Assembly: GCA_948470065.1 (NCBI GenBank)
Contig: CAOKNO010000020.1
Span: forward strand, 1-39,711
Reading direction: 5' to 3'
Source: an uncultured Eubacterium sp.
GTDB taxonomy: Bacteria > Bacillota > Clostridia > Lachnospirales > Lachnospiraceae
DNA length: 39,711 nucleotides
Shown here in pieces: positions 1 to 6,990 of this stretch (positions are counted from its first letter, which is position 1; every line of letters begins with the position of its first letter). A program made the position numbers and the translations under genes. A model generated the notes under the pieces. That model saw nothing but the letters and a program-made list of their open reading frames with translations, searched no databases and was not told where the DNA came from.

Positions 1-387
1 CCGTATTTTCAAGCATTGTAGCGATTCTATTTTCCCTCAACTGTCAAAAACAGGAGTATACCATATACTTTTCATAAAATCAACTTTTCCCAAATCATTT
101 CCTATATTTATTTGTTCATATATTCTTTACATAATTCTCATATTATGAACACACGCAAGTCACATTTAACGCCTATACTACTAAACATAACAGAAAACAA
201 TTGTTGAATCGTTGTTTCTCATTAATCTTTTTCATAACCTTGCCGAAAGGCAAGGTCCTCCCGATAACACAGTGTATCCTCACTTTTTTTATATAAATTA
301 TTCATAGGAAAGCCGGCGCTAAACGCACCGGCTTCTTCCATGTGGTATGCCCGTTTCCATATAGGCGTTATTGCCCAATAGGCCTAT
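1..387. other. Non-coding stretch before mutY stop
   Basis: I see no convincing gene here. The first 230 or so bases are AT-rich. A 7-bp hairpin with a GAAA tetraloop lies at 238-255 (CCTTGCC/GGCAAGG), but neither strand has a T-run after it, so I do not call it a terminator. The mutY terminator-like hairpin is at 310-334. Confidence 0.6.
310..334 (-). terminator. Terminator-like hairpin after mutY
   Basis: On the minus strand AAGCCGGTGC pairs with GCGCCGGCTT (10 bp with one G-U) around a 5-base loop, about 55 bases past the mutY stop. Only three T follow, so the U-tract is weak. Confidence 0.5.
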
Positions 388-1482
388 CTAGGTTCGTCCA
401 TGATCAAATTTTTCATTCCCAAGGCGTATCTCCATATATTTCGTATATGCACGGAATGCCGCCGGGATTGGGTATCGTTCCTCGGAGTCGGCCGTTTCCA
501 CAAATAAAAATCCCCCTTTGTCTTCTGCAAGTTCATCCACACGGATGACGTACCCTGTCATATGCCATTCCACATGGGAAAAAATGTGCTTTGCAGGCTC
601 TAATTCCTGGATGCGGATTGGAAGAAGCCCTTGCTCCTTTACCCACAGCAGCGCTTCTTCTTCGGACAGATGGCCGTCTATATTCGGAAACTCATACATC
701 CCTGCCAAAAGCCCTTTGGATGGCCGCTTGCGGATGGCTACCTTATCCCCGCCCTGGATGACAAATACCGTTTTCTTCTCCATGCGCCTGGGCTTTGCCT
801 TGCTCTTTACCGGAAGCTGCTGCCATTTCCCATGAGCCTTCGCCTCGCAAATCCCATTCCATGGGCATACGCTGCACTGGGGGGCGCCGTTTGGCAGGCA
901 GACGGTCGCGCCTAACTCCATAAGCGCCTGGTTAAACGCGCCCGCCTGATCCTTGGGCATCACCGCTTGTAAGGCATGTTCTACCTTCGTCCGTACGGAT
1001 TGTTTCATAATATCGGAATCATCTGCCGTAACGCGTGAGATCACACGTAAGACGTTCCCGTCCACTGCGGGGACTGGGATTTGATAAGCAATGGATGCGA
1101 TTGCCCCTGCCGTATAGCTTCCAATGCCCTTTAAGGTTAACAGCTTTTCATAATCCGCCGGAAACTCGCCGCCGTAAGATTCCATTACCGTACGTGCGGC
1201 AGACTGCATATTCCTGACGCGGTTATAGTAGCCAAGGCCTTCCCACAATTTCATCAGACGTTCCTCTTCACAACCTGCCAGATCACGGATGGAAGGAAGC
1301 GCCTTGATAAAACGTTCAAAGTATGGCTTAACCGCCTCTACACGGGTCTGCTGCAACATAATTTCCGATACCCAGACACGGTATGGGGTGGGTTCTTCAC
1401 GCCACGGAAGGATCCTGGCGTTCTCCTCAAACCATTGCAGCAGGGGAGCGACAATATCAGAAAGCCTGTAATTCTCTAACAT
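388..1482 (-). CDS. mutY: A/G-specific adenine glycosylase MutY
   Basis: This base-excision repair enzyme removes adenine mispaired with 8-oxoguanine. The 364-residue protein has the expected order: an N-terminal helix-hairpin-helix glycosylase domain (LPWR near residue 24, IMLQQTRV near 41, hairpin LKGIGSYTAGAI near 117 and the conserved AVDGNV), then an iron-sulfur cluster loop, then a NUDIX-like C-terminal domain with FSHVEWHM for 8-oxoG recognition. The cluster loop reads CLPNGAPQCSVCPWNGIC, so the first spacing is seven residues rather than the six of E. coli MutY. The ribosome site GAGG lies six bases before ATG. It follows the van-like genes on the same strand after a 119-base gap with its own hairpin, so co-transcription is uncertain. 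The length is normal for the family. Confidence 0.95.
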   Translation of the reverse strand: MLENYRLSDIVAPLLQWFEENARILPWREEPTPYRVWVSEIMLQQTRVEAVKPYFERFIKALPSIRDLAGCEEERLMKLWEGLGYYNRVRNMQSAARTVMESYGGEFPADYEKLLTLKGIGSYTAGAIASIAYQIPVPAVDGNVLRVISRVTADDSDIMKQSVRTKVEHALQAVMPKDQAGAFNQALMELGATVCLPNGAPQCSVCPWNGICEAKAHGKWQQLPVKSKAKPRRMEKKTVFVIQGGDKVAIRKRPSKGLLAGMYEFPNIDGHLSEEEALLWVKEQGLLPIRIQELEPAKHIFSHVEWHMTGYVIRVDELAEDKGGFLFVETADSEERYPIPAAFRAYTKYMEIRLGNEKFDHGRT

Positions 1483-1531
1483 AGAAAACCTCGCTTTGTA
1501 GTATGATTTTGCGCGGGTGTTACTCCGCCAA

Positions 1532-1557
1532 ACGGCGCAGCTTAGGCGCTGCGCCGT
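1532..1557 (-). terminator. Perfect 10-bp hairpin between racemase gene and mutY
   Basis: ACGGCGCAGC pairs perfectly with GCTGCGCCGT around a 6-base loop. On the minus strand it is followed by TTTGGC, so the U-tract is poor. It lies about 45 bases past the racemase stop and probably ends or attenuates that transcript. Confidence 0.5.
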
Positions 1558-1601
1558 ACCTTAACCATTATTTTACCACAAAGAGGGCGGTTTGGGAATT
1601 G

Positions 1602-2723
1602 CTATTGTGCGATACGTTCCAGGCGGCTGCCCAGACGGCTTAGTATTTCGTTGCTGATCGTGCCCGCCCATTGCGCCATATCCTCTGCGCGGATTTCATG
1701 CGTACCTGATTTCCCAATTAAAACCACTTCATCCCCTGCCTGTACCTCTCCTGCTTCCGTAAAATCAGCAAGCATCTGATCCATACAGATCCGCCCTATA
1801 ATCGGGGCTTTTTTGCCATTGCAGAGCACATAGCCGCAATTGGAAAGGCTTCTCGGGACGCCGTCTGCATAGCCTATGGACAACGCGCCGATCTTTTGGT
1901 CTTTGGCCGCATGGTAGGAAAGGCCATACCCTGCCGCTTCGCCCTGGTATAGCATCCGGACGGTCTGCACCCTGGCCTTTAAGGTGAGGACAGGGCGTAA
2001 GTCAACCAGTGCATTGACCTTGTCTTCTTTTCCACTTAAGATCCCATATAAGGCAATCCCTGCCCGGGCATAATCGAAACATAGCTGGGAATAATTCAAA
2101 ATGCCGTAGCTGCCCTGTAAATGGCAGCAAAACCCGGAAATGCCATTCCGATGGAGTTCTTCTATCACCGTTTCAAAACGCCGGATCTGCTCCAAGGTAT
2201 ACATCTGTTCCTCTTGCGACATTCCATCCGACACACATAGATGGGAGTAGATTCCTGTGACTTCTAGGTTCGTCATACGGAAAATCTTTAAAACCTCCGG
2301 GATATTGTCCCACCGTTCCCCTAAACGGTGCATCCCTGTGTCAATCCCGATATGCGCCTTCAGCTTTTTCCCGCTTTGCTGCATCTTATGGGCATACGCC
2401 CCGTCCACAATGGTCTGGGTCAGCCCGTATTCCTCAAGTTCCCCAAACTGGCTGGGATTGGTGTAGCCAAGCACCAGGATTTCCCCTTGGATCCCTGCCT
2501 TGCGCAGTTCAATCCCCTCTTCCGCACAAGCTACGCAGAAATCACGGATCCCCAACTTCTGCAGCGCCTTTGACACCAAAACAGCGCCATGCCCATACGC
2601 ATTTGCCTTTACGGCAGGCATCAAGGTACAATCCTTGGGAAGCAGTAATTGGAACTGCTGGGCATTATGCTTTAAATTTTCAATATCCAGTTCGATCCAT
2701 GCCCTTCCCTTTGCATCCATCAT
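1602..2723 (-). CDS. vanT: PLP-dependent serine/alanine racemase, VanT C-terminal type
   Basis: This 373-residue fold-type III racemase interconverts L- and D-amino acids. The PLP lysine is K39 in AVKANAYGHG and the catalytic tyrosine is Y266 in AAGYGLS. The tail reads GTISNEILSRLG, with Asn358 where ordinary alanine racemases carry a tyrosine (TIxYE). Asparagine there is the known mark of VanT serine racemases. The rest also resembles VanT closely from memory (ILVLGYTNPSQF, HIGIDTGMHRLGER). In VanT this domain is fused behind a membrane domain; here it is a separate gene. It starts at ATG 2723 after GGAAAGGAG, with an in-frame TAG directly before the ATG, so it is not a simple frameshift product. 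Upstream lie the membrane half and the VanG-like ligase. A plain biosynthetic alanine racemase is the alternative, but the Asn argues for serine activity. No biochemical proof is visible. Confidence 0.85.
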   Translation of the reverse strand: MMDAKGRAWIELDIENLKHNAQQFQLLLPKDCTLMPAVKANAYGHGAVLVSKALQKLGIRDFCVACAEEGIELRKAGIQGEILVLGYTNPSQFGELEEYGLTQTIVDGAYAHKMQQSGKKLKAHIGIDTGMHRLGERWDNIPEVLKIFRMTNLEVTGIYSHLCVSDGMSQEEQMYTLEQIRRFETVIEELHRNGISGFCCHLQGSYGILNYSQLCFDYARAGIALYGILSGKEDKVNALVDLRPVLTLKARVQTVRMLYQGEAAGYGLSYHAAKDQKIGALSIGYADGVPRSLSNCGYVLCNGKKAPIIGRICMDQMLADFTEAGEVQAGDEVVLIGKSGTHEIRAEDMAQWAGTISNEILSRLGSRLERIAQ

Positions 2724-2918
2724 CTACCCATACTCCTTTCCAACCCAAGTCAATAGGTAATTGCGAAACCCCCTCTGGGACAGACGCGTCTGTCCAATCC
2801 ATACAAAAGCGGGCTCCGGATGCCGTCGCAAGTCGCCCTTTTTTTGTACAGATTGTACATCCGCTGTTTCTAGAAAGGGAGTTTTGCAATCGCCTAAAGC
2901 TGCAGATGGGCGATCGCT
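2724..2918 (-). other. Spacer separating the two VanT halves
   Basis: This 195-base gap lies between the membrane-protein stop and the racemase start. It holds an 18-bp perfect palindrome (2778-2795), a repeated TGTACA pair around 2846-2860 and a possible 9-bp hairpin with one mismatch near 2887-2918. I see no VanT-like linker sequence in any frame and no convincing promoter. The racemase ribosome site is at its downstream end. Confidence 0.6.
2778..2795. repeat. 18-bp perfect palindrome
   Basis: GGACAGACGCGTCTGTCC is fully self-complementary. It lies about 55 bases before the racemase start codon. It could be a protein-binding site or a scar. No function is known. Confidence 0.6.
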
Positions 2919-3953
2919 TCACCTTGCATTTGATTTCAACCGCCGCATCCCGTATGCCAGCATAAGGGATAGCCCAACCGACAACATGCTGACTGCAATG
3001 TAATGTACCAGCGACTGTCCTACCAACAGCTTCTGCATGTTCGTTACACTGGCTGCCCCGCGTACCAGGATAATGCACAAGGGATGGATGATATAAATAT
3101 ACATAGATACATCCCGTGCCGCCCAAAACGCTTTTCCTTTTACAGAAAGCAGGAGCAGGAACAAAAAACACATCACAGGCAACAGGAACAGATACATGCT
3201 ATTGTGTTTCTGCCACTTCATCTGATACGTCAGGTAGCCTTCCGCCAGCATCCCCGCTAGGGAAACAAGAAACCCTGCGGCCGCATGGCTAGCAGGCATC
3301 CTGATGTTTTGGTTTGCAATCACCGCCCCAATCCACAGAAATACAGGGGCGAAAAATATACCGTTCCTAGTATAAGCGCTAATGGCAAAAATCCCCTGAT
3401 AGCACGCGCCTATCACCGGGATATGTTCTACTAGGTGATAATAACTGTCGCCAAATACTCCGATCAGGTACAGCACGATAGTAACCAGAAAGCCTGTAGA
3501 CGGGCTACAAGTTTTCATCAGCGCCATAACTAGCAGGCAGCCAAGGAGAACGGCAGGGAGATACCAAAGGTGGTAAAACGTCCCGTCAAAGAAGATCTCT
3601 TGGATACTTTCCCATATTCCTCCCAACTGCTTGGAATAAACTTTAACGGGCAGGTACAGAAGTGTCGCCGCTACATAGAGCGCCGTTGTCCGCTTTAGGA
3701 ATGTACCCGTTTTCCGGAATGCCTTCCTGCCAACGGCAGGCGTTTGGAACAACGCGCGCTCATACGGCGCGAGCACAAAGAAACCTGTTACCAGAAAGAA
3801 AAATGGGACTGCGATCCTCCCAAAACAATACGTTACCAAATAATCTGCCGTAGCGTCAAAGGACTTCAACGGCGCCGTATGGATGGCGACAATCAACAAC
3901 GCTGCAACCAGCCGGAAATTGTCAATTGCCCCATAAGTTTTTTTCTGTTTCAT
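2919..3953 (-). CDS. VanT-like membrane domain protein (acyltransferase-3 fold)
   Basis: This 344-residue integral membrane protein has about ten hydrophobic segments. The start, AIDNFRLVAALLIVAIHTAPL, and the following FGRIAVPFFFLVTGFF are typical of the acyltransferase-3 family membrane half of VanT, which is proposed to import L-serine for the attached racemase. The end YIYIIHPLCIILVRG fits the same family. In known VanT proteins the chain continues into the racemase; here it stops at KSNAR, 195 bases before the separate racemase gene. The two lengths together (344 + 373) are close to a whole VanT (about 700). It sits 44 bases after the ligase gene, with AGGGGG before the ATG. A general O-acyltransferase role is the alternative, but the neighbours favour VanT. 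Confidence 0.85.
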   Translation of the reverse strand: MKQKKTYGAIDNFRLVAALLIVAIHTAPLKSFDATADYLVTYCFGRIAVPFFFLVTGFFVLAPYERALFQTPAVGRKAFRKTGTFLKRTTALYVAATLLYLPVKVYSKQLGGIWESIQEIFFDGTFYHLWYLPAVLLGCLLVMALMKTCSPSTGFLVTIVLYLIGVFGDSYYHLVEHIPVIGACYQGIFAISAYTRNGIFFAPVFLWIGAVIANQNIRMPASHAAAGFLVSLAGMLAEGYLTYQMKWQKHNSMYLFLLPVMCFLFLLLLSVKGKAFWAARDVSMYIYIIHPLCIILVRGAASVTNMQKLLVGQSLVHYIAVSMLSVGLSLMLAYGMRRLKSNAR

Positions 3954-3997
3954 GTAATCCCCCTGCCATCGCCTTATGTTCCATCACCTTTTGCTTC

Positions 3998-5050
3998 CTA
4001 AACCCCTGCCAACAGCCGTTCTAATATCTCTTCAAATGGGATTCCTGCCGCCTTCATCATATTTGGATAACGGCTATGGCAGGTAAAGCCTGGGATGGTA
4101 TTGACTTCGTTCAAATAAACCTCTCCCTGCGGGGTTAAAAACATATCTACCCTGGCAAAGCCGCTGCATCCAAGCTTTCGGTAAATCAATGCCGCCGTTT
4201 CTTTGATTTCTTTGGCCTTTTCTTGGGAAATCCGGGCCGGCACATGGATGCTTGATGTCTTCAAGGTGTATTTTTCCGTATAATCAAAGAAGCCCTGCGA
4301 CAATTCAATCTCATCCACTTCCCCAATCAGCAATTCTTCTGTCCCTAAGACGGCGCATCCCACCTCAAACCCTTCGATCATCTCTTCCATAATGACATAT
4401 GAATCGTGCGCAAACGCCAGATCGATTGCCTCTTTTAGGTTCTCTGGAGATGCCACCTTCGTAATGCCGAAGGAGGATCCGGCGCGCACGGGCTTAACGA
4501 ACAGTGGATAGCCCAATTCCTGTGCATATGCTTCTGCCTGGCCTGATTCTTTCGCCGCTTCAGAAAGCGTAAAAGATTTAGGCGATTTTACACCGCATTC
4601 GTTCGCCAGGCGGTGCGCGATATCTTTATCCATACAGACCGCAGAGCTTAACGTATTGCAGCCAACCAACGGGATCCCAGCCAATTCCAACACGCCCTGC
4701 ACCGTGCCATCCTCCCCGTTCTTCCCATGAAGCACAGGGAACGCGCCGTCCAAAGGAAGCCTTCCCGTCTCCTGCCCATGGAACAGCAGGAGCCCATGTA
4801 GCTTTTTATCCGGGGAGACCACAACCGGGGTACAAGTCTTTTCACTGTACCAGCGATCCTCTGGGATGGATGCAACGTCTCCCTGGAACAGATACCAGTT
4901 CCCATCCTTGGATATCCCAATTAATACCAATTCATAACGGCTGGGATCTATATGTGTGATTACTGCATGGGCAGACTGCAAGGAAACTTCATATTCACTG
5001 GAGCATCCGCCAAATAAGATTGCAACCCTTTTTCTATTTTCGAATGACAT
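3998..5050 (-). CDS. vanG: D-alanine--D-serine ligase, VanG-like (ATP-grasp)
   Basis: This 350-residue ATP-grasp ligase joins D-Ala to a second D-amino acid for the peptidoglycan stem. Motifs run in order: ILFGGCSSEYEVSLQSA (11-27), FPVLHGKNGEDGTVQG (104-119), VKPVRAGSSFGITKV (185-199), EIELSQGFFDYTEKYTLK (247-264) and NEVNTIPGFTCHSRYPN (314-330). The FFDYTEKYTLK substrate-loop region and the overall wording resemble VanG rather than housekeeping Ddl. If so, the product is D-Ala-D-Ser, which lowers vancomycin affinity. The racemase and membrane genes downstream would supply D-serine. The ribosome site AGGAGG is six bases before the ATG. No D,D-peptidase (VanXY) follows, so resistance cannot be inferred from these genes alone. 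A Ddl with D-Ala specificity is the alternative. Confidence 0.85.
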   Translation of the reverse strand: MSFENRKRVAILFGGCSSEYEVSLQSAHAVITHIDPSRYELVLIGISKDGNWYLFQGDVASIPEDRWYSEKTCTPVVVSPDKKLHGLLLFHGQETGRLPLDGAFPVLHGKNGEDGTVQGVLELAGIPLVGCNTLSSAVCMDKDIAHRLANECGVKSPKSFTLSEAAKESGQAEAYAQELGYPLFVKPVRAGSSFGITKVASPENLKEAIDLAFAHDSYVIMEEMIEGFEVGCAVLGTEELLIGEVDEIELSQGFFDYTEKYTLKTSSIHVPARISQEKAKEIKETAALIYRKLGCSGFARVDMFLTPQGEVYLNEVNTIPGFTCHSRYPNMMKAAGIPFEEILERLLAGV

Positions 5051-5148
5051 CTCTATCCTCCTACATCTTATGATACTTTTTGTAAACGTAACCCTATCTC
5101 TGTATGTTTATCTTACCTCCAAGGCGTGACAGCCTGGTGACTTCTATA

Positions 5149-5162
5149 TGACAAAACTGTCA
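5149..5162. repeat. Inverted repeat upstream of vanG-like gene
   Basis: TGACAAAACTGTCA has 5-bp arms (TGACA/TGTCA) with a 4-base spacer, about 100 bases upstream of the ligase start. It is a possible operator, unproven. Confidence 0.35.
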
Positions 5163-5357
5163 GATTCCCCTTTTCTTTCATTGTAAAGATTTCATCCGCC
5201 GCATGTCTTAACAATCTATAATGATTTTCCTAAGAAAGTCTTAAATTCATTGTTCCCAAATAAAGTCACTGCCCAACCCAAGCTTTGGCGACAACGGAGC
5301 TTTACAGCCCAAACGCCTGCCAAAACGCAATTCTCGCATGAAAACAGTGGTAATTTA

Positions 5358-5366
5358 TGGTATAAT
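5358..5366 (+). promoter_or_regulatory. Extended -10 promoter of the ATPase gene
   Basis: TGGTATAAT is a full TGn-TATAAT extended -10. No good -35 is seen, as expected for this class. It lies 97 bases upstream of ATG 5464 and downstream of the in-frame ATG at 5338, which supports the shorter start. Confidence 0.55.
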
Positions 5367-5463
5367 CCCTGTAGAAACGCCCCAACGAAACAAGCAGCCC
5401 GGATCACATCTTCCGGTTCTGTTTCTGGCTGGGCTGGTACAAAAGACTTGGGAAGGATACGAA

Positions 5464-6975
5464 ATGTTTGTTGGAAGAGAAGCAGAATTGGATTTTTTAG
5501 AAACGAAATACCATGCCAAAGGACGTCAATTAATTGCATTCTATGGCAGGCGCCATATAGGGAAAACGGAAACACTAAAGAGATTTTGCGCGGATAAGCC
5601 TCATTTTTTCTTCTCTTGCAGGGAATGCAGTAACAACATGCAGCTTAGAAGCTTTTCCAAAACGCTACGGCAAGCCTGCGCTTCCGGCCCGCTAGACGGC
5701 GCTTCTTTCGACGGTTCACACCATTACTTCCAAAACTGGACGCCCGACGAAGGCTTCACATCCTGGGAAAACGCCCTCTATGGGATGCTCCATCTTCCGT
5801 TTGGAACCAGCCGGAAGCTGATTATCCTAGACGAGTTCCCTTATATCTACAAAGATAACCCCCGTATCATTTCCACCTTACAGAAGTTCTGGGATACGCT
5901 GCACAGGGATTACAATATTATGCTTGTGCTTTGTGGGAGTACAATGAATTTCTTTGAAAAAAAGATCCTCAGAAACAGCAGCCCTCTTTTTGGCCGCCTT
6001 ACTGGGGTGTTTAAGATGGATAATCTTAGCTTTTTCGACGCTGTAAAATTTTTCCCCAATTATTCGGACCAAGATAAAATAATAGCATATGCCGTGTTTG
6101 GCGGGAGTCCGCATCACCTTCTCCAGATCGATCCTTCCTTGTCCCTTGCTGATAACATCAAACAGAACATCTTGTCAAAAGGCTGCGCCTTATACAATGA
6201 AGTAGATTTCCTGCTGCGCCAGGAATTACGGGAAACGCTTCATTATAACACCTTGCTAGAAACGATTGCCCGCGGCAGCGGAAGGATTTCTGAAATCAGC
6301 CGTGATTCCCTGATTGATGAAACCTCCAAAACAGGCGCTTACTTATATAACCTTCTGGAATTAGAGGTCGTAAAACGGGAACCTACGCTGGTGATAGGCA
6401 GCGAACTAAAGGGAAGCGCCAAACGCAGCCTTTACCGCCACACCGATTACTTCTTCCACTTTTGGTATGCCTTCGCATACCAGAATTATGCCGCCCTAGA
6501 AGAAGGGGACGTCGATAAGATGTACGATACCATTGTAAAACCCCATCTGATGGAATATGCCTCTAAAATCTTTCCAGACATCTGCAGGCAGTACCTAAAA
6601 GAACTGCAAGGCAGCCATGCGTTGCCCTTCCAGTACGCCCAACTGGGGCAACTCTTTGGGAAAACTGTGTTCAAAGACGGCGCATCGTCTTACAGCGAGC
6701 AGGCAAACCTTGATATCTTGGCAATGTCAGAAGATAAAACCAACTTCCTGCTGGGGGAATGCCGCTTCAGCGGAAACCCGGTTTCCTACTTTGAATACCT
6801 TGCCCTGCAAAAGAAACTGATCCCTTTAAGAAAAAGAGCAAATTTCTACTATGCCTTATTCTCAGGGTTTGGCTTCGAGGAAAAGCTATGTAAAATCGCT
6901 GCGCAAAACCACAACCTGATCCTGTACCCGCTGGAACAGATTGTGGCTAAAAAAGCGCCCGATCCCACGCTTTAA
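5464..6975 (+). CDS. Archaeal-type AAA ATPase with DUF234-like C-terminus
   Basis: This 503-residue protein starts with the family signature FVGREAELDFLE. It then has Walker A GRRHIGKT (28-35) and Walker B KLIILDEFPYI (118-128), followed by a winged-helix-like middle and a C-terminal part with FWYAFAYQN and NLDILA...LGECRF, which looks like the nuclease-like DUF234 tail of this family. The cellular role of these ATPases is not known. The reading frame extends upstream to 5338, but the first 42 residues read like non-coding DNA, the promoter at 5358 lies inside that extension, and GGAAGG precedes ATG 5464. It stands alone, transcribed against its neighbours, and converges with fbp with only 15 bases between stops. 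Transfer is possible but not shown. Confidence 0.85.
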   Translation: MFVGREAELDFLETKYHAKGRQLIAFYGRRHIGKTETLKRFCADKPHFFFSCRECSNNMQLRSFSKTLRQACASGPLDGASFDGSHHYFQNWTPDEGFTSWENALYGMLHLPFGTSRKLIILDEFPYIYKDNPRIISTLQKFWDTLHRDYNIMLVLCGSTMNFFEKKILRNSSPLFGRLTGVFKMDNLSFFDAVKFFPNYSDQDKIIAYAVFGGSPHHLLQIDPSLSLADNIKQNILSKGCALYNEVDFLLRQELRETLHYNTLLETIARGSGRISEISRDSLIDETSKTGAYLYNLLELEVVKREPTLVIGSELKGSAKRSLYRHTDYFFHFWYAFAYQNYAALEEGDVDKMYDTIVKPHLMEYASKIFPDICRQYLKELQGSHALPFQYAQLGQLFGKTVFKDGASSYSEQANLDILAMSEDKTNFLLGECRFSGNPVSYFEYLALQKKLIPLRKRANFYYALFSGFGFEEKLCKIAAQNHNLILYPLEQIVAKKAPDPTL

Positions 6976-6990
6976 GTATGCGCTTGCGTC

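Larger units (their letters stand above)
5051..5463. other. Divergent intergenic region, ligase / ATPase
   Basis: This 413-base gap separates divergent genes. It holds a 14-base inverted repeat at 5149-5162 and an extended -10 promoter for the ATPase at 5358-5366. I could not assign a convincing -35/-10 pair to the ligase gene, and I see no small gene with a good ribosome site. Confidence 0.5.

Noticed and set aside
238-255. GAAA-tetraloop hairpin as a terminator
   Set aside because: No U-tract on either strand and no gene ending beside it.
2680-3171. 163-residue minus frame across the VanT split
   Set aside because: It overlaps both real genes in another frame, is Cys/Gly/Arg-rich and matches neither VanT half; I treat it as a shadow frame.
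5338-5463. Upstream extension of the ATPase
   Set aside because: It contains the promoter, lacks a ribosome site and has no family resemblance.
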